Assembly: GCF_001299475.1 (NCBI RefSeq)
Contig: NZ_CYUJ01000002.1
Location: forward strand, 840,258-904,257
Source of the DNA: Neofamilia massiliensis
Lineage (GTDB): Bacteria; Bacillota; Clostridia; Tissierellales; Peptoniphilaceae
Direction: 5' to 3'
Length of the DNA: 64,000 bases
Shown: positions 34,244 to 44,209 of the stretch, piece after piece
Layout of the letters: each line of letters opens with the position of its first letter
Position numbering within the stretch: the stretch's first letter is position 1
The notes under the pieces: model-generated
Told to the model about the DNA's origin: nothing
Database searches by the model: none
The model's input: the letters and a program-made list of their open reading frames with translations, nothing else
Made by a program: the position numbers and the translations under genes

Positions 34244-35850
34244 TATTCTATTGAAATAATATAATAATATAGTGGCTGACCACCATAGTTAAGTTCAACG
34301 TCCATGTCTGGATAAAGTTCTTCGATTTTTTCTAAAAATTCTTCTGCGTCATCTTCACTAGTGTCTTCACCATAATAAATAGAAATCAAACTTAAATCTT
34401 CATCATAAAGTTTCTTCACTAAGTCTACAGAAACTTCATTTACATCTTTACCTTTTTGAATAATATCCTTGCCAGTAATAGCTATAATGTCACCTTGATT
34501 AATGTCCGAACCATTAAACTTAGTTTCTCTAACTGCATAAGTAACTTCTCCTACTCGCATATGTTCAATAGCGTCTTTTGCAGCTGCCATTATGTCATCA
34601 GGATTTTCTTCGCTGATTCCACTAAATATAGCTGTTACTCCTTCTGGCATAGATCTACTTGGTATTACATAAACATTTTTATCTGAAAGGGATTTTACTT
34701 GTTCTGCAGATAAAATAATATTTGAGTTGTTTGGAAGAATAAAAATATTTTCAGCCTTTAAATTATTTACAGCTGACAGTAAGTCTTCTGTAGAAGGATT
34801 CATGGTTTGTCCACCTGCAATAATTTTAGCAACACCTAAGCTTTTAAATACTTCTGAGAAGCCATCTCCTGCAGAAACGGCGATAAAAGCATTTTTATAT
34901 ACTTTATCTTCCTCAGTTTTTGATTTGTCCAAATCTTCAGATTTTAATACATTATTAGAAATCTCTATATTATACAACTGACCATAAACAAGGCCTTTTT
35001 CTAATACTTTTCCTGGATTATTAATATTTAATGATAGGTATAATGAATCTTCATTGTTGTTTATTTCTATATTACTTGCAATATCATTTAAAAAGATTTT
35101 AAATTCTGCCACAGCAATTTTAGCAATTTTTGGATTTTTTAATTTAATGTTAAATGAAGCTGAATACTCATATTCATTTGTACTTGTAGCTTTAACTTTT
35201 ATAGCTTGGGCTTCATCAGAATCTAAAATGCTTTTGTCCCCCATTAGATAAATAAAAGTTCCTTCCACTAAGCATAGAAGTCCTTTACCTCCAGCATCTA
35301 CTACCCCAGATTCTTTTAATATTGGCAACAATTCAGGTGTTCTGTCAAGAGATTTTACTCCTTCATTATAGACAAATTCAATAAATTCAACTACATTGTT
35401 TTTATTTTTTGGAAATTTCTTTGCTGCCTTGGCCATATCTTTAGAAACTGTAAGTATAGTTCCCTCTGTTGGCTTCATAACAGCATTATAAGCTACTTCA
35501 GACGCTCTATTAAAAGCCTTAATTAAATCTGAAACTTCTAAAAAATTCTTATCTTCAGGAATTGTTTCAACAAAACCTCTAATTAGCTGAGAAAGTATAA
35601 CTCCTGAGTTACCTCTAGCTCCAAGTAAAGATCCTTTGCTAAAACTAGATAAAAAACTTTTTATTGTATTTGCGTTAGAATCATTGGCTACTTTTACAGC
35701 AGACTTAATTGTCATGTTCATATTTGTTCCTGTATCACCATCTGGAACAGGGAAGACATTTAGGTCATTAACAATATTCTTATTAATGGAAAGATTGTTT
35801 GAAGCAGCTAAAACGCATTCTTTTATAACATTTAATTCTAATTGGTTCAA
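34243..35850 (-). CDS. fakA: Fatty acid kinase catalytic subunit FakA (DAK2/DhaL fusion, YloV)
   Basis: The N-terminal DhaL/DAK2 kinase domain (about 1-200) has VFPVPDGDTGTNMNMTI, GSLLGARGNSGVILSQ and KPTEGTILTV; the middle and C-terminal DAK1/DegV-like-related region (about 215-535) includes GQTMNPSTEDLL and LPNNSNI. With a FakB (DegV) carrier, such proteins phosphorylate exogenous fatty acids. The start is TTG 35850 with GGAGG six bases upstream. The asp23-fakA-recG order is conserved in Firmicutes (yloU-yloV-recG). FakB is not in the window. Confidence 0.92.
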   Translation of the reverse strand: MNQLELNVIKECVLAASNNLSINKNIVNDLNVFPVPDGDTGTNMNMTIKSAVKVANDSNANTIKSFLSSFSKGSLLGARGNSGVILSQLIRGFVETIPEDKNFLEVSDLIKAFNRASEVAYNAVMKPTEGTILTVSKDMAKAAKKFPKNKNNVVEFIEFVYNEGVKSLDRTPELLPILKESGVVDAGGKGLLCLVEGTFIYLMGDKSILDSDEAQAIKVKATSTNEYEYSASFNIKLKNPKIAKIAVAEFKIFLNDIASNIEINNNEDSLYLSLNINNPGKVLEKGLVYGQLYNIEISNNVLKSEDLDKSKTEEDKVYKNAFIAVSAGDGFSEVFKSLGVAKIIAGGQTMNPSTEDLLSAVNNLKAENIFILPNNSNIILSAEQVKSLSDKNVYVIPSRSMPEGVTAIFSGISEENPDDIMAAAKDAIEHMRVGEVTYAVRETKFNGSDINQGDIIAITGKDIIQKGKDVNEVSVDLVKKLYDEDLSLISIYYGEDTSEDDAEEFLEKIEELYPDMDVELNYGGQPLYYYIISIE

Positions 35851-35864
35851 ATCTATCCTCCACT

Positions 35865-36218
35865 CTAGTCTACTCTAACACCTTGAACAATAACATTGAC
35901 ATGGTCAACATCTAGTCCAGTAAATTGTTTTATATTATACTTTACGTTATCTACAATATTTTGTGCAACAACTTCAATTTGCATGCCATATTCTAAAATT
36001 ACATTTAAGTCAATACTTACGTCATTATCCTCGATATTTACTAAAATGCCTTTTGTTATATAGTCAAGTTTAAGAAGTTCAAAAATTCCTTCTTTCGTAT
36101 TTTTTGAAGCCATTCCCACTATACCATAACTTTGTAGAGCAGAATGTCCAGCTATAGTAGCTATAACATCAGATTCTAATACTATAGTACCTAATTCATT
36201 TTCAAATTTTATAGACAT
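35865..36218 (-). CDS. Asp23/Gls24 family envelope protein (YloU-like)
   Basis: A 117-residue Asp23/Gls24 protein, paralogous to the one before nusB. Motifs: ELGTIVLESDVIATIAGHSA at the N terminus, VDLNVILEYGMQIEVVAQNI and VNVIVQGVRV at the end. ATG 36218 is used: GGAGG precedes it, while the in-frame ATG at 36230 forms part of that ribosome site. It is the first gene of the asp23-fakA-recG unit; family proteins are tied to membrane or lipid homeostasis, which fits fakA next door. Confidence 0.87.
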   Translation of the reverse strand: MSIKFENELGTIVLESDVIATIAGHSALQSYGIVGMASKNTKEGIFELLKLDYITKGILVNIEDNDVSIDLNVILEYGMQIEVVAQNIVDNVKYNIKQFTGLDVDHVNVIVQGVRVD

Positions 36219-36277
36219 AACTACCTCCATAATTTAATCTTATTATTATTTTATCACATTTAAGCCATTTTTTAAAT

Positions 36278-36321
36278 TAAAAAAGGTTATATAAGTATTA
36301 TACCCTAATACTCATATAACC
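36278..36321 (-). terminator. Terminator after pnp
   Basis: On the - strand, GGTTATAT-g-AGTATTA pairs with TAATACT-t-ATATAACC (one internal mismatch), followed by a T-rich run. A stem of about 15 pairs ends the rpsO-pnp transcript ahead of the asp23 gene. Confidence 0.85.
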
Positions 36322-36344
36322 CTCAAACCTTATTTCTTATCTTT

Positions 36345-38438
36345 TTATTCGTTTTTATCTGATTTTTCTAATAAGGCTTTTCTAGAAAGATTAATTCTTC
36401 CCATTTTATCTATCTCAATAACTTTTACGTCTATTAGGTCTCCAACTTTTACAACGTCTTCGACTTTGTTTACTCTTTCGTTAGCAAGTTTAGAAATATG
36501 AACCATACCTTCTTTACCCTTTACTAATTCTACAAAGGCGCCGAAATTGGTAATTCTAACTACCTTTCCACGATAAATTTCGCCAACTTCTACTTCTTTT
36601 ACAATAGACTCTATTATTTCCATAGCTTTATTTGCATCTTCTGAGTCTTCACAAATAATAAAGATTTTTCCATCATCTTCAATATCAATTTTTACTCCAG
36701 TGTCTTCTATTATCTTATTTATAGTTTTACCACCAGATCCTATAACTTCACCAATCTTTTCAGGATCAATTGTCATAGTAAATATCTTTGGAGCATATTT
36801 AGAAAGTTCTTTTCTTGGACCAGAAATTGTATTTGCCATAGAATCTAAAATAAATAACCTGGCTTTTTTTGCTTTTTCTAAAGCTTGTCTTAAAATATTT
36901 TCATCTATGCCATCTATTTTAATGTCCATTTGAATTGCAGTTATACCTTCAGAAGTTCCTGCAACTTTAAAGTCCATATCTCCAAGATGGTCTTCAAGTC
37001 CTTGTATATCAGTTAATATTGTTACATCTTCCCCATCTTTAATAAGACCCATAGCAATACCTGCAACTGGAGCACTAATAGGTACACCACCATCCATTAA
37101 TGCTAAGGTTGAGCCACAAACAGATGCTTGTGATGATGAACCATTTGAAGATAGCACTTCAGATACAACTCTTATAGCATAAGGGAAGTCTTCAACACTT
37201 GGTAAAACTGGAAGTAGTGCTCTTTCTGCTAAAGCTCCGTGACCTATTTCTCTTCTGCCTGGGCTTCTAAGCGGCTTAGTATCTCCTACTGAGAAAGGTG
37301 GGAAGTTATAATGATGCATATATCTCTTTCCTTCACTTTCATCAAGGCCATCTAGAGTTTGTCCTTCTGCAATAGAACCTAGAGTTAAAATCGAAAGTAC
37401 TTGTGTTTGACCTCTTGTAAATAATCCAGATCCATGAGTTCTTGGTAGTAAAGAAACTTCAGAGCTTAATTTTCTTATTTCATCAAACTTTCTTCCATCT
37501 GGTCTTTCTCCGTCTTTTATTATTTGCTCTCTAAAAACGCTGGCAATAATATTTTCTATATATTCGCTAATTTTGCCAACTTCTTCTTCATAGTCTGAAT
37601 CAAATTTTTCATGTATTTCTTTTTTCGCAGCTTCAGTTAATTCTACTCTTGCCATTTTGTCAGAGTTTTTCATAGCAGCAGAAATTTTTTCTCTACCAAA
37701 GTCATTGACTTTATCAAATAATTCTTGATTAATTTCAGGCTTAATAACTGGATCTTTTACTACATTAAGGTCTTTTTGAATTTCCTTAATGAATTTACAA
37801 ATTCTCTTAATTTCATCATGACCTTTAAGAATAGCTTGTAAAACAATTTCTTCTGAAAGAATGCCAACTTCTGCTTCAATCATCATAATTGCTTCTTCAG
37901 TTCCAGAAATAACCAAATACATTTGAGAGTTTTCTCTTTGATTAACATTTGGGTTTATAATATACTCGCCATCAATATAACCTACTGCAACAGAGCCGAT
38001 TGGGCCCATAAAAGGTATAGGTGAAATTGATAGAGCTATTGATGCTCCATTCATAGCAGCAATTTCTGGACTGTTTTCTATGTCAGTAGATAAAACCGTT
38101 GAGATAAGTTGAACATCATTTTTATATCCTTCTGGGAATAAAGGTCTTATTGGTCTATCAATTAGTCTAGAGGTTAGAACAGCATTTTCTGTAGGTCTAC
38201 CCTCTCTTTTAATAAAGCCACCTGGAATTTTTCCTGCAGCATATGATTTTTCAACATATTCTACAGTAAGTGGAAAGAAATCAATTCCTTCCCTTGGTTC
38301 ATTAGAAGCTGTAGCAGTATTTAAAACTACAGTATCTCCATATCTTACCAAACAGGCACCTGATGCTTGCTCAGCTACTTTTCCAATAGTAACTTCTAAG
38401 GTTCTACCTGCTAAATCATATGAATATTTTTTCTCCAT
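36345..38438 (-). CDS. pnp: Polyribonucleotide nucleotidyltransferase
   Basis: Phosphorolytic 3'-5' exoribonuclease of mRNA decay. Two RNase PH cores (about 1-220 and 300-540; [58 protein letters not shown]) are followed by a KH domain ([20 protein letters not shown]) and an S1 domain ([26 protein letters not shown]). 697 residues from ATG 38438, which has GGAGG upstream; the longer open frame adds an unsupported N terminus. It follows rpsO, the usual order, with a hairpin between. Confidence 0.97.
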   Translation of the reverse strand: MEKKYSYDLAGRTLEVTIGKVAEQASGACLVRYGDTVVLNTATASNEPREGIDFFPLTVEYVEKSYAAGKIPGGFIKREGRPTENAVLTSRLIDRPIRPLFPEGYKNDVQLISTVLSTDIENSPEIAAMNGASIALSISPIPFMGPIGSVAVGYIDGEYIINPNVNQRENSQMYLVISGTEEAIMMIEAEVGILSEEIVLQAILKGHDEIKRICKFIKEIQKDLNVVKDPVIKPEINQELFDKVNDFGREKISAAMKNSDKMARVELTEAAKKEIHEKFDSDYEEEVGKISEYIENIIASVFREQIIKDGERPDGRKFDEIRKLSSEVSLLPRTHGSGLFTRGQTQVLSILTLGSIAEGQTLDGLDESEGKRYMHHYNFPPFSVGDTKPLRSPGRREIGHGALAERALLPVLPSVEDFPYAIRVVSEVLSSNGSSSQASVCGSTLALMDGGVPISAPVAGIAMGLIKDGEDVTILTDIQGLEDHLGDMDFKVAGTSEGITAIQMDIKIDGIDENILRQALEKAKKARLFILDSMANTISGPRKELSKYAPKIFTMTIDPEKIGEVIGSGGKTINKIIEDTGVKIDIEDDGKIFIICEDSEDANKAMEIIESIVKEVEVGEIYRGKVVRITNFGAFVELVKGKEGMVHISKLANERVNKVEDVVKVGDLIDVKVIEIDKMGRINLSRKALLEKSDKNE

Positions 38439-38461
38439 ATTTCCTCCAATATTATAACTAA

Positions 38462-38482
38462 AGAGTGGGAAACCCACTCTTC
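38462..38482 (-). terminator. rpsO-pnp intercistronic hairpin
   Basis: AAGAGTGGG (38462-38470), loop AAA, CCCACTCTT (38474-38482): a perfect nine-bp stem with a weak T tail on the - strand. It may be a partial terminator or an RNA-processing site. Confidence 0.7.
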
Positions 38483-38490
38483 TTTTGTAC

Positions 38491-38760
38491 CTATATTCCT
38501 CTGATACCTAATTTATCAATAAGCTCTCTGTACTCATTAATATCTTTTTCTTTTAGGTATTTTAGTAGTCCCCTTCTCATACCAACCATCTTTAATAGTC
38601 CTCTTCTAGAGTGATGGTCGTTTTTATGAGTTTTTAAATGTTCAGTTAGAGATTGAATTCTATAAGTTAGAATTGCAATTTGAACATTAGCAGAACCTGT
38701 GTCATTGTCGCTAATTTTGTACTCATCAATTATTTGTTGTTTTTCTTCTTTAGTAATCAT
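38491..38760 (-). CDS. rpsO: 30S ribosomal protein S15
   Basis: S15 (89 residues) binds 16S rRNA at the central three-way junction and often represses its own mRNA. The family signature [37 protein letters not shown] and [12 protein letters not shown] is intact. GGAGG precedes ATG 38760. A structured leader of about 65 bases lies upstream. Confidence 0.97.
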   Translation of the reverse strand: MITKEEKQQIIDEYKISDNDTGSANVQIAILTYRIQSLTEHLKTHKNDHHSRRGLLKMVGMRRGLLKYLKEKDINEYRELIDKLGIRGI

Positions 38761-38787
38761 TTTTTTCCTCCATAAATATTCTTAGCA

Positions 38788-38826
38788 ATTACCTAGTGGA
38801 CGCCGAGGTACGTTTCACAAAGTAAT
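38788..38826 (-). promoter_or_regulatory. Structured rpsO leader RNA, likely S15-binding
   Basis: On the - strand, ATTACTT pairs with AGGTAAT (38820-38826 and 38788-38794), extended outward by a G-U and a C-G pair. Inside are GTG/CAC and ACG/CGT helices around an eight-base loop. This branched leader just ahead of the ribosome site fits autoregulation by S15, though I cannot match it to a defined class by eye. Confidence 0.6.
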
Positions 38827-38836
38827 CGACTCATAA

Positions 38837-38865
38837 ATAATACCATATAAGTTAGTATTTGTATA
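38837..38865 (-). promoter_or_regulatory. rpsO promoter
   Basis: On the - strand, TATACA (38860-38865), 17 bases, TATTAT (38837-38842) with TGG extension. The -35 is poor; the extended -10 compensates. Confidence 0.65.
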
Positions 38866-38932
38866 GCTTTTATACGATTTTTTGCTTTTATTTTACAAAA
38901 AAGTTAATATTTTATACAAGTGAAAATTAAAC

Positions 38933-40903
38933 TTATAGTTTTAAGTCTTTTAAAAAATCTTCTAGATTTTCTTCAGATATTATTGGTATTTTTAATTCTT
39001 GGGCTTTATCGTACTTGGAGCCAGGATTTTCTCCAACTAATACATAAGATGTATTTTTAGAAACGCTTGATGAAACTTTGCCAGAATTTTTTATAATTAT
39101 TTCTTCTAATTCTTTTCTCTTATAGGAAGTAAAAGATCCTGTAATTACAAAATTTTGTCCTTCTAGTTTTATGCTCTTGTCGTCTTTGTCTGGGTATATG
39201 ATTTGAACTCCAAGGTCAAATAGGTCTTCAATAACTTCTAAAACTTGAGAATTAGAAAAATATGCATGAATATTATGGGCGGTAATTGGTCCAATATCAT
39301 CTAGTGATGCAAGATATTCTTCACTGGCAATCTTTAAGTCTTCAAAGTTATCAAAATGATTTGACAAGTCTAAGGCAGTTTTTTCGCCAACATTTTGTAT
39401 GCCTAGAGAATTTATAAAATTATTAAAGGGAACTTTTTTACTAGCTTCAATTGCATTTAGCATATTATTAATTTTCTTGTCTCTAAAGCCTTCAAGTTTC
39501 TCAAAGTCTTCTCTTGTTAATGTATAAAAGTCAGATATTTTTTTTATATCGTGAATATCAATAAGTTGTTGAATAGTCTTTTCGCTTAGACCATCTATGT
39601 TCATTGCGTTTTTTGAAACAAAATATGTTAGCCTAGCTAAAAGTTGTGGTTGGCAAGACAAGGTATTGTTACAAAATAAATGGGCTCCTATTTCTTCTAA
39701 CTTCGTATGGCAGGCTGGACAATATTCTGGTTTTTTTATTTCAAAAGTATCACCATAAGAATTATCAGCTGATAAAATTTCTGGTATAACATCATTTGAT
39801 CTTCTAACAAGTACTTCTGAATTAATTCTTATGTCCTTTGATGCAATGAAATTATAATTATTTAAGGTCGCCCTTGAAATAGTTACCCCATCTATTTCTA
39901 TTGGCTCGAGAATAGCTGAAGGAGTAACCTTTGAAGTTCTTCCAACATTCCAAACCACATCAATTAACTTAGTATATCTTTCTTCTGCTTCAAATTTATA
40001 GGCAATGGCCCATCTAGGAAACTTATTTGTATAGCCTAATTTTTCTCTATAGGATAAGTCGTTTACCTTAATTACAGCTCCATCAATTAAGAAGTTTAAG
40101 TCATTTCTAATGCTCTCAATAAATTCAACTTTTTCAATAACTTGGTCTATATTTTTACAAACAAAATAGTTCTGATTTACTGGAAATCCATTTTCTTCTA
40201 AAAATTTTTTAGCATCTGTATCTTTTCTTATACCTTGCCAGTTTGTATTTATATTATAAAAATAAGCAGAAATATTTCTCTTTGTTATTACTGAAGTATC
40301 TAAGTTTCTAATCGCTCCTGCAGCAGCATTTCTTGCATTTTTTAAAATATCTTCGTCATCTAGTGAATTTAGATAATTAAAGGTAGACAGGGGCATATAG
40401 GCTTCTCCAACAATTTCAAAAAAATTTTTTTCATTTATTTGAAATGGAATGTTCTTCATTCTTTTAACTTGTTCGGAAATATTTTCTCCAATAAAGCCAT
40501 TGCCTCTTGTTGCAGCAGATTTAAATATGCCATCTTCGTAGGTCAAAGCTATAGTTAGCCCATCAAATTTTAATTCAACAACATAATCCAAATCTTTAAC
40601 TGACAAAAGGTTTTTTATTCTATTATCAAAATCATAAAGACCTTCGTAGTTTTGTGACTTATCTAAACTATATAGTCTGAAAACATGTTTGTGTTTTTCA
40701 AACTTAGTTAGTATTAAATCCCCTACTCTCTGGGTTGGTGAATTAGAAAAAATTATTCCAGTTTCTGCTTCTAGTTTTTCTAACTTTTCATAATTTCTAT
40801 CATATTCAGAATCTGAAACCATTGGGTCATCAAGAGTATAATAATGATATGACCAGGTATTTAATTTTTCAATTAAGCTTTTTATTTCTTCTATCTTAGT
40901 CAT
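38933..40903 (-). CDS. ligA: NAD-dependent DNA ligase
   Basis: Seals nicks with NAD+ in replication and repair. The Ia domain has the N-terminal YHYYTLDDPMVSDSEYD. The adenylated lysine is K112 in LKFDGL, followed by TRGNGFIGEN. An OB fold, a zinc finger (CPACHTKL...CNNTLSC), helix-hairpin-helix repeats and a C-terminal BRCT domain (FVITGSFTSYKRKELEEII) follow. 656 residues from ATG 40903, with GGAGG six bases upstream; the 663-residue open frame begins without a ribosome site. It overlaps pcrA by eight bases. Confidence 0.97.
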   Translation of the reverse strand: MTKIEEIKSLIEKLNTWSYHYYTLDDPMVSDSEYDRNYEKLEKLEAETGIIFSNSPTQRVGDLILTKFEKHKHVFRLYSLDKSQNYEGLYDFDNRIKNLLSVKDLDYVVELKFDGLTIALTYEDGIFKSAATRGNGFIGENISEQVKRMKNIPFQINEKNFFEIVGEAYMPLSTFNYLNSLDDEDILKNARNAAAGAIRNLDTSVITKRNISAYFYNINTNWQGIRKDTDAKKFLEENGFPVNQNYFVCKNIDQVIEKVEFIESIRNDLNFLIDGAVIKVNDLSYREKLGYTNKFPRWAIAYKFEAEERYTKLIDVVWNVGRTSKVTPSAILEPIEIDGVTISRATLNNYNFIASKDIRINSEVLVRRSNDVIPEILSADNSYGDTFEIKKPEYCPACHTKLEEIGAHLFCNNTLSCQPQLLARLTYFVSKNAMNIDGLSEKTIQQLIDIHDIKKISDFYTLTREDFEKLEGFRDKKINNMLNAIEASKKVPFNNFINSLGIQNVGEKTALDLSNHFDNFEDLKIASEEYLASLDDIGPITAHNIHAYFSNSQVLEVIEDLFDLGVQIIYPDKDDKSIKLEGQNFVITGSFTSYKRKELEEIIIKNSGKVSSSVSKNTSYVLVGENPGSKYDKAQELKIPIISEENLEDFLKDLKL

Positions 40904-43106
40904 CAATAACCTCCATAGGAGCAAGATCAGCTAGTAGGGTTTTCTTTTGTCCATTGTCAAATAATACTGTAACAAGCTGGTCACCAGTTGATTGGTCTAG
41001 CTTTTCAACTCTTCCCTGTCCCCACTTTTTATGGTTGACATAATCTCCTACTTTGTATTTGTTTGTATTTATAGGAATTGATTCTCTTTCAGTTTCTTTT
41101 TTACTTGTATACTTAGTGTCTGTATAGGAGTAAGAATCAAAACCTGTAAATAATTTGCTTTCTCTAGGAACAAAAGTCTTTCTACTTAAATCTTCTTGGT
41201 CTATAGAGCCTTGAATTTCATCTAAAAATGTAGACCTTAACTGATATTCATTTTTTCCAAATCTGTTTCTAGATTTTGCACAAGTTAGATATAAGTCTTT
41301 TTTTGCCCTAGTTATTGCCACATACATAAGTCTTCTTTCTTCCTCTAGATCGTCATCCTCTATCGCATAAGCTGATGGAAAAATTCCTTGTTCAAGGGCT
41401 ACTAAAAATACTTTTTCAAATTCAAGCCCCTTGGCTGAATGAACAGTAATTAGTGAAACAGAATTTTCAGTATCTTCTGTTTTGTCATTATCAGAAAGTA
41501 AGGCCACTCCAGTTAAATATTCATGGAGATCTCCTTCTCCTCTTTTTTCAAAGTCCTCAATAGATGATCTAAACTCTTCAATATTTTCTATTTTCGTCCT
41601 AGCTTCTACTGTATTTTGCTCTTCTAATATTTTTATATATTCAATCCTGTCTAGCAAAAAGTCTAATAGGTCTGTGATAGACATTGAATCAGCCTTAACT
41701 TGCAAGTTGTTAATTAAATTTTTAAAATCTTCCAATTTCTTTTTTGCATTGGCATTAAATAATTTATCGAATTGTTCTAAATACGTAAGAGCCTTAAATA
41801 AGGATACTTGTTTTTCCTTAGCTACTTGACTTATTTTTTCAACTGTAACATCTCCTATTCCACGTTTAGGAGAATTGATTATCCTTCTAAATGAGACATC
41901 ATCATCAGTGTTTACAATTAGTTTTAAATAGGCCATTAGATCTTTAATTTCAGCCCTGTCGTAGAATTTTATTCCACCTATTACCTTATAAGGAATTTTT
42001 CTCTTCATAAGTTCTTCTTCAAAGGACCTACTTAAAGAGTTTGACCTATAAAGTATAGCAATTTCATCAGCCTTACAGTTTTCATTAAGAAGCTTTTCTA
42101 TCTCATCTGCAACAAAGGCTCCTTCTTCTTGGTTATTAGCAGCAATAAAAAGCTTTGGTCTATTTCCGTCCTCATTATCTGTCCAAAGGTCTTTTTTTAT
42201 CCTTTTACTGTTATTTTTAATTACATCATTGGCAGTATTTAATATATTTTTTGTTGACCTGTAATTTTGAGAGAGAATAATCCTTTTAGCTCCTTTAAAA
42301 TCTTTTTCAAAATTTAGAATGTTATTAATATTGGCTCCTCTCCACTTGTATATTGATTGGTCAGAGTCACCAACTACACAAATATTGTTGTAGATACCAG
42401 TTAACAATTTTATTAATTCGTATTGAATGTTATTGGTATCTTGGTATTCGTCGACAAAAACATATCTAAATCTTTCTTGATAGTATTTTCTTGCCAGCTT
42501 ATCTGAAGTTAATAATTCTATTGTCTTTATTATTAAATCATCAAAGTCAAAGGCATTATTTTCTACTAGTTTTCTTTGATAAGACTTGTATAGAATTAAA
42601 AGAGCCTTATCTATTGGATTGTTTGCAAATTTTTCAAATTCAGCTGGTGTAATACCTTCATTTTTCATAGATGAAATTTTTTCTTGGACAAATTTAGGAG
42701 AAAATATCTTTTCATCTAAGTTTGCTTCTTTGATACATTCTTTAATTAATGTTTTTTGATCACTTGTATCATATATAGAAAAGTTTTTGTTATAACCTGG
42801 AAGATTTAAATCTCTTCTTAAAATTCTTACACAAATAGAATGAAAAGTTCCAATCCACATGCCAGAAACATTAAAATCTAGCAAATTTGAAACTCTATCT
42901 TTCATTTCATTGGCTGCCTTGTTAGTAAAGGTAAAGGCAAGGATTTCTTGTGGATGAACATTTTTTTCTTCTATAAGATAAGCAATTTTTGTTGTAACAA
43001 CTCTAGTTTTTCCACTTCCAGCGCCTGCTAAAATTAATATTGGTCCATCAATATTTTCAACAGCAGCCCTTTGTACATCATTTAATTCATTTAAGATACT
43101 TTCCAT
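40896..43106 (-). CDS. pcrA: ATP-dependent DNA helicase PcrA (UvrD family)
   Basis: Superfamily 1A 3'-5' helicase for repair and recombination control. Walker A GAGSGKT is at residues 28-34; FTFTNKAANEMKDR (Ia), VDEYQDTN (II), VGDSDQSIYKWRGA (III), QNYRST (IV), VTVHSAKGLEFEKVF-like ITVHSAKGLEF (V) and RRLMYVAITRAKK (VI) follow. The C-terminal tail ends with the RNAP-binding/tudor-like DYVNHKKWGQGRVEKL fold, typical of PcrA. 736 residues. It is paired with ligA, a conserved Firmicutes order. Confidence 0.97.
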   Translation of the reverse strand: MESILNELNDVQRAAVENIDGPILILAGAGSGKTRVVTTKIAYLIEEKNVHPQEILAFTFTNKAANEMKDRVSNLLDFNVSGMWIGTFHSICVRILRRDLNLPGYNKNFSIYDTSDQKTLIKECIKEANLDEKIFSPKFVQEKISSMKNEGITPAEFEKFANNPIDKALLILYKSYQRKLVENNAFDFDDLIIKTIELLTSDKLARKYYQERFRYVFVDEYQDTNNIQYELIKLLTGIYNNICVVGDSDQSIYKWRGANINNILNFEKDFKGAKRIILSQNYRSTKNILNTANDVIKNNSKRIKKDLWTDNEDGNRPKLFIAANNQEEGAFVADEIEKLLNENCKADEIAILYRSNSLSRSFEEELMKRKIPYKVIGGIKFYDRAEIKDLMAYLKLIVNTDDDVSFRRIINSPKRGIGDVTVEKISQVAKEKQVSLFKALTYLEQFDKLFNANAKKKLEDFKNLINNLQVKADSMSITDLLDFLLDRIEYIKILEEQNTVEARTKIENIEEFRSSIEDFEKRGEGDLHEYLTGVALLSDNDKTEDTENSVSLITVHSAKGLEFEKVFLVALEQGIFPSAYAIEDDDLEEERRLMYVAITRAKKDLYLTCAKSRNRFGKNEYQLRSTFLDEIQGSIDQEDLSRKTFVPRESKLFTGFDSYSYTDTKYTSKKETERESIPINTNKYKVGDYVNHKKWGQGRVEKLDQSTGDQLVTVLFDNGQKKTLLADLAPMEVIDD

Positions 43107-43165
43107 AAGGCCTCCTTTTTATAAACATATTATCATAAAACTTTATAAGAAACTAACTAATTAAC

Positions 43166-43193
43166 AAAAAAAAGGACAGACTTAAATCTGTCC
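43166..43193 (-). terminator. Terminator after deoD
   Basis: On the - strand, GGACAGA, loop TTTAAG, TCTGTCC followed by eight T (A at 43166-43173 on the + strand). It separates deoD from pcrA-ligA. Confidence 0.88.
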
Positions 43194-43207
43194 ATATTAT
43201 ATCTTTA

Positions 43208-43909
43208 TTAAGCTAGTTCTAAAGCAATCTCCATCATCTTAGTAAAAGTTGTTTCTCTTTCTTTTGGAGTAGTTGCTTCTTGTGAAACTAGTGAATCTGA
43301 TACTGTTAAAATTGTTAAAGCATTTACTCCTGCCTTGGCAGCATTGGCATAAAGAGCATAGGCTTCCATTTCAACGCCTAAAACTCCAATATCCGCCCAT
43401 TTTTTCCAAACTTCTGGATGATCATTATAGAAAATATCAGATGATAAAATATTTCCAACTCTTACTTTATAATTTTTATCATCAGCAATTTTTTTGGCCT
43501 TTTCTAAAAGTTCAAAAGACGCAATTGCTGAAAATGTTCCTGGAAGTTCATACTGGCTAGCAAAGTTAGAATTTGTACAGGCTCCTTGAGCCAAAATTAT
43601 GTCATGAATTTTTACATCATCTTGATAAGAACCACAAGATCCAACTCTAATTAAGTTTTTAACTCCATAAAAATGAATTAATTCATAAGAATAGATTCCC
43701 ATAGAAGGCATTCCCATTCCTGTTCCCATAACAGAAACTTCCTTACCCTTATACTTTCCAGTATAGCCTAACATATTTCTAACTGAATTAAATTCCACTA
43801 CATCTTCTAAAAAATTTTCTGCAATAAACTTTGCCCTAAGTGGGTCTCCTGGTAATAAAATTGTTTCTGCAATTTGTCCTTTTTTAGCTTGGTTGTGAGC
43901 TGTTGTCAT
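43208..43909 (-). CDS. deoD: Purine nucleoside phosphorylase, DeoD type
   Basis: Hexameric phosphorylase that splits purine (deoxy)nucleosides with phosphate in salvage. [16 protein letters not shown] holds the phosphate-binding arginine; [28 protein letters not shown] and [13 protein letters not shown] (substrate glutamate) and TVSDSL are intact. 233 residues, normal. AAGGAG lies eight bases before ATG. Confidence 0.95.
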   Translation of the reverse strand: MTTAHNQAKKGQIAETILLPGDPLRAKFIAENFLEDVVEFNSVRNMLGYTGKYKGKEVSVMGTGMGMPSMGIYSYELIHFYGVKNLIRVGSCGSYQDDVKIHDIILAQGACTNSNFASQYELPGTFSAIASFELLEKAKKIADDKNYKVRVGNILSSDIFYNDHPEVWKKWADIGVLGVEMEAYALYANAAKAGVNALTILTVSDSLVSQEATTPKERETTFTKMMEIALELA

Positions 43910-43936
43910 AATGTTCTCCTTTCGATGCTTTAAATT

Positions 43937-44185
43937 TTATAATAAATCTTCATTTATCCTACTAGTAGTTTCAATAAATTTTGGATCAAAATAATAATTA
44001 TTTTCCTTAGCAAAAATTAGTAGCCTTTTTAAAAGATCGCTGGCTATGCCTTGACCTTTTAAATGACTAACTACCTCTATATTATTTATAATAATTTTTT
44101 TATTTTCAATTTTATAAGAAAGTTGAGCTAAAGGCTCTTTGGGATTTCCAATAAAAAACCTGTTTTCTTCTTGGATAATATCCAT
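43937..44185 (-). CDS. Small GNAT-like N-acetyltransferase (YjdJ family)
   Basis: An 82-residue protein of the compact GNAT_2 group: a beta-rich start (FFIGNPKEPLAQLSYKI), then the acetyl-CoA loop VSHLKGQGIASDLLKRLLIFAKEN (variant of QxxGxG/A) and a short end. This is the complete length for the group, not a truncation. Substrate unknown. GAGGATAGATTT precedes ATG. It sits between ribF and deoD. Confidence 0.75.
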   Translation of the reverse strand: MDIIQEENRFFIGNPKEPLAQLSYKIENKKIIINNIEVVSHLKGQGIASDLLKRLLIFAKENNYYFDPKFIETTSRINEDLL

Positions 44186-44209
44186 AAATCTATCCTCAAT
44201 TATATCAAT

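Noticed and set aside
36219-36230. Upstream ATG of the asp23 gene near fakA
   Set aside because: It overlaps the GGAGG used by ATG 36218.
43273-43560. 95-codon + strand open frame opposite deoD
   Set aside because: Leucine-rich antisense shadow of a clear enzyme gene.
43937-44185. Truncated acetyltransferase pseudogene
   Set aside because: 82 residues is the normal full length for the small GNAT_2 group, and it has its own ribosome site.
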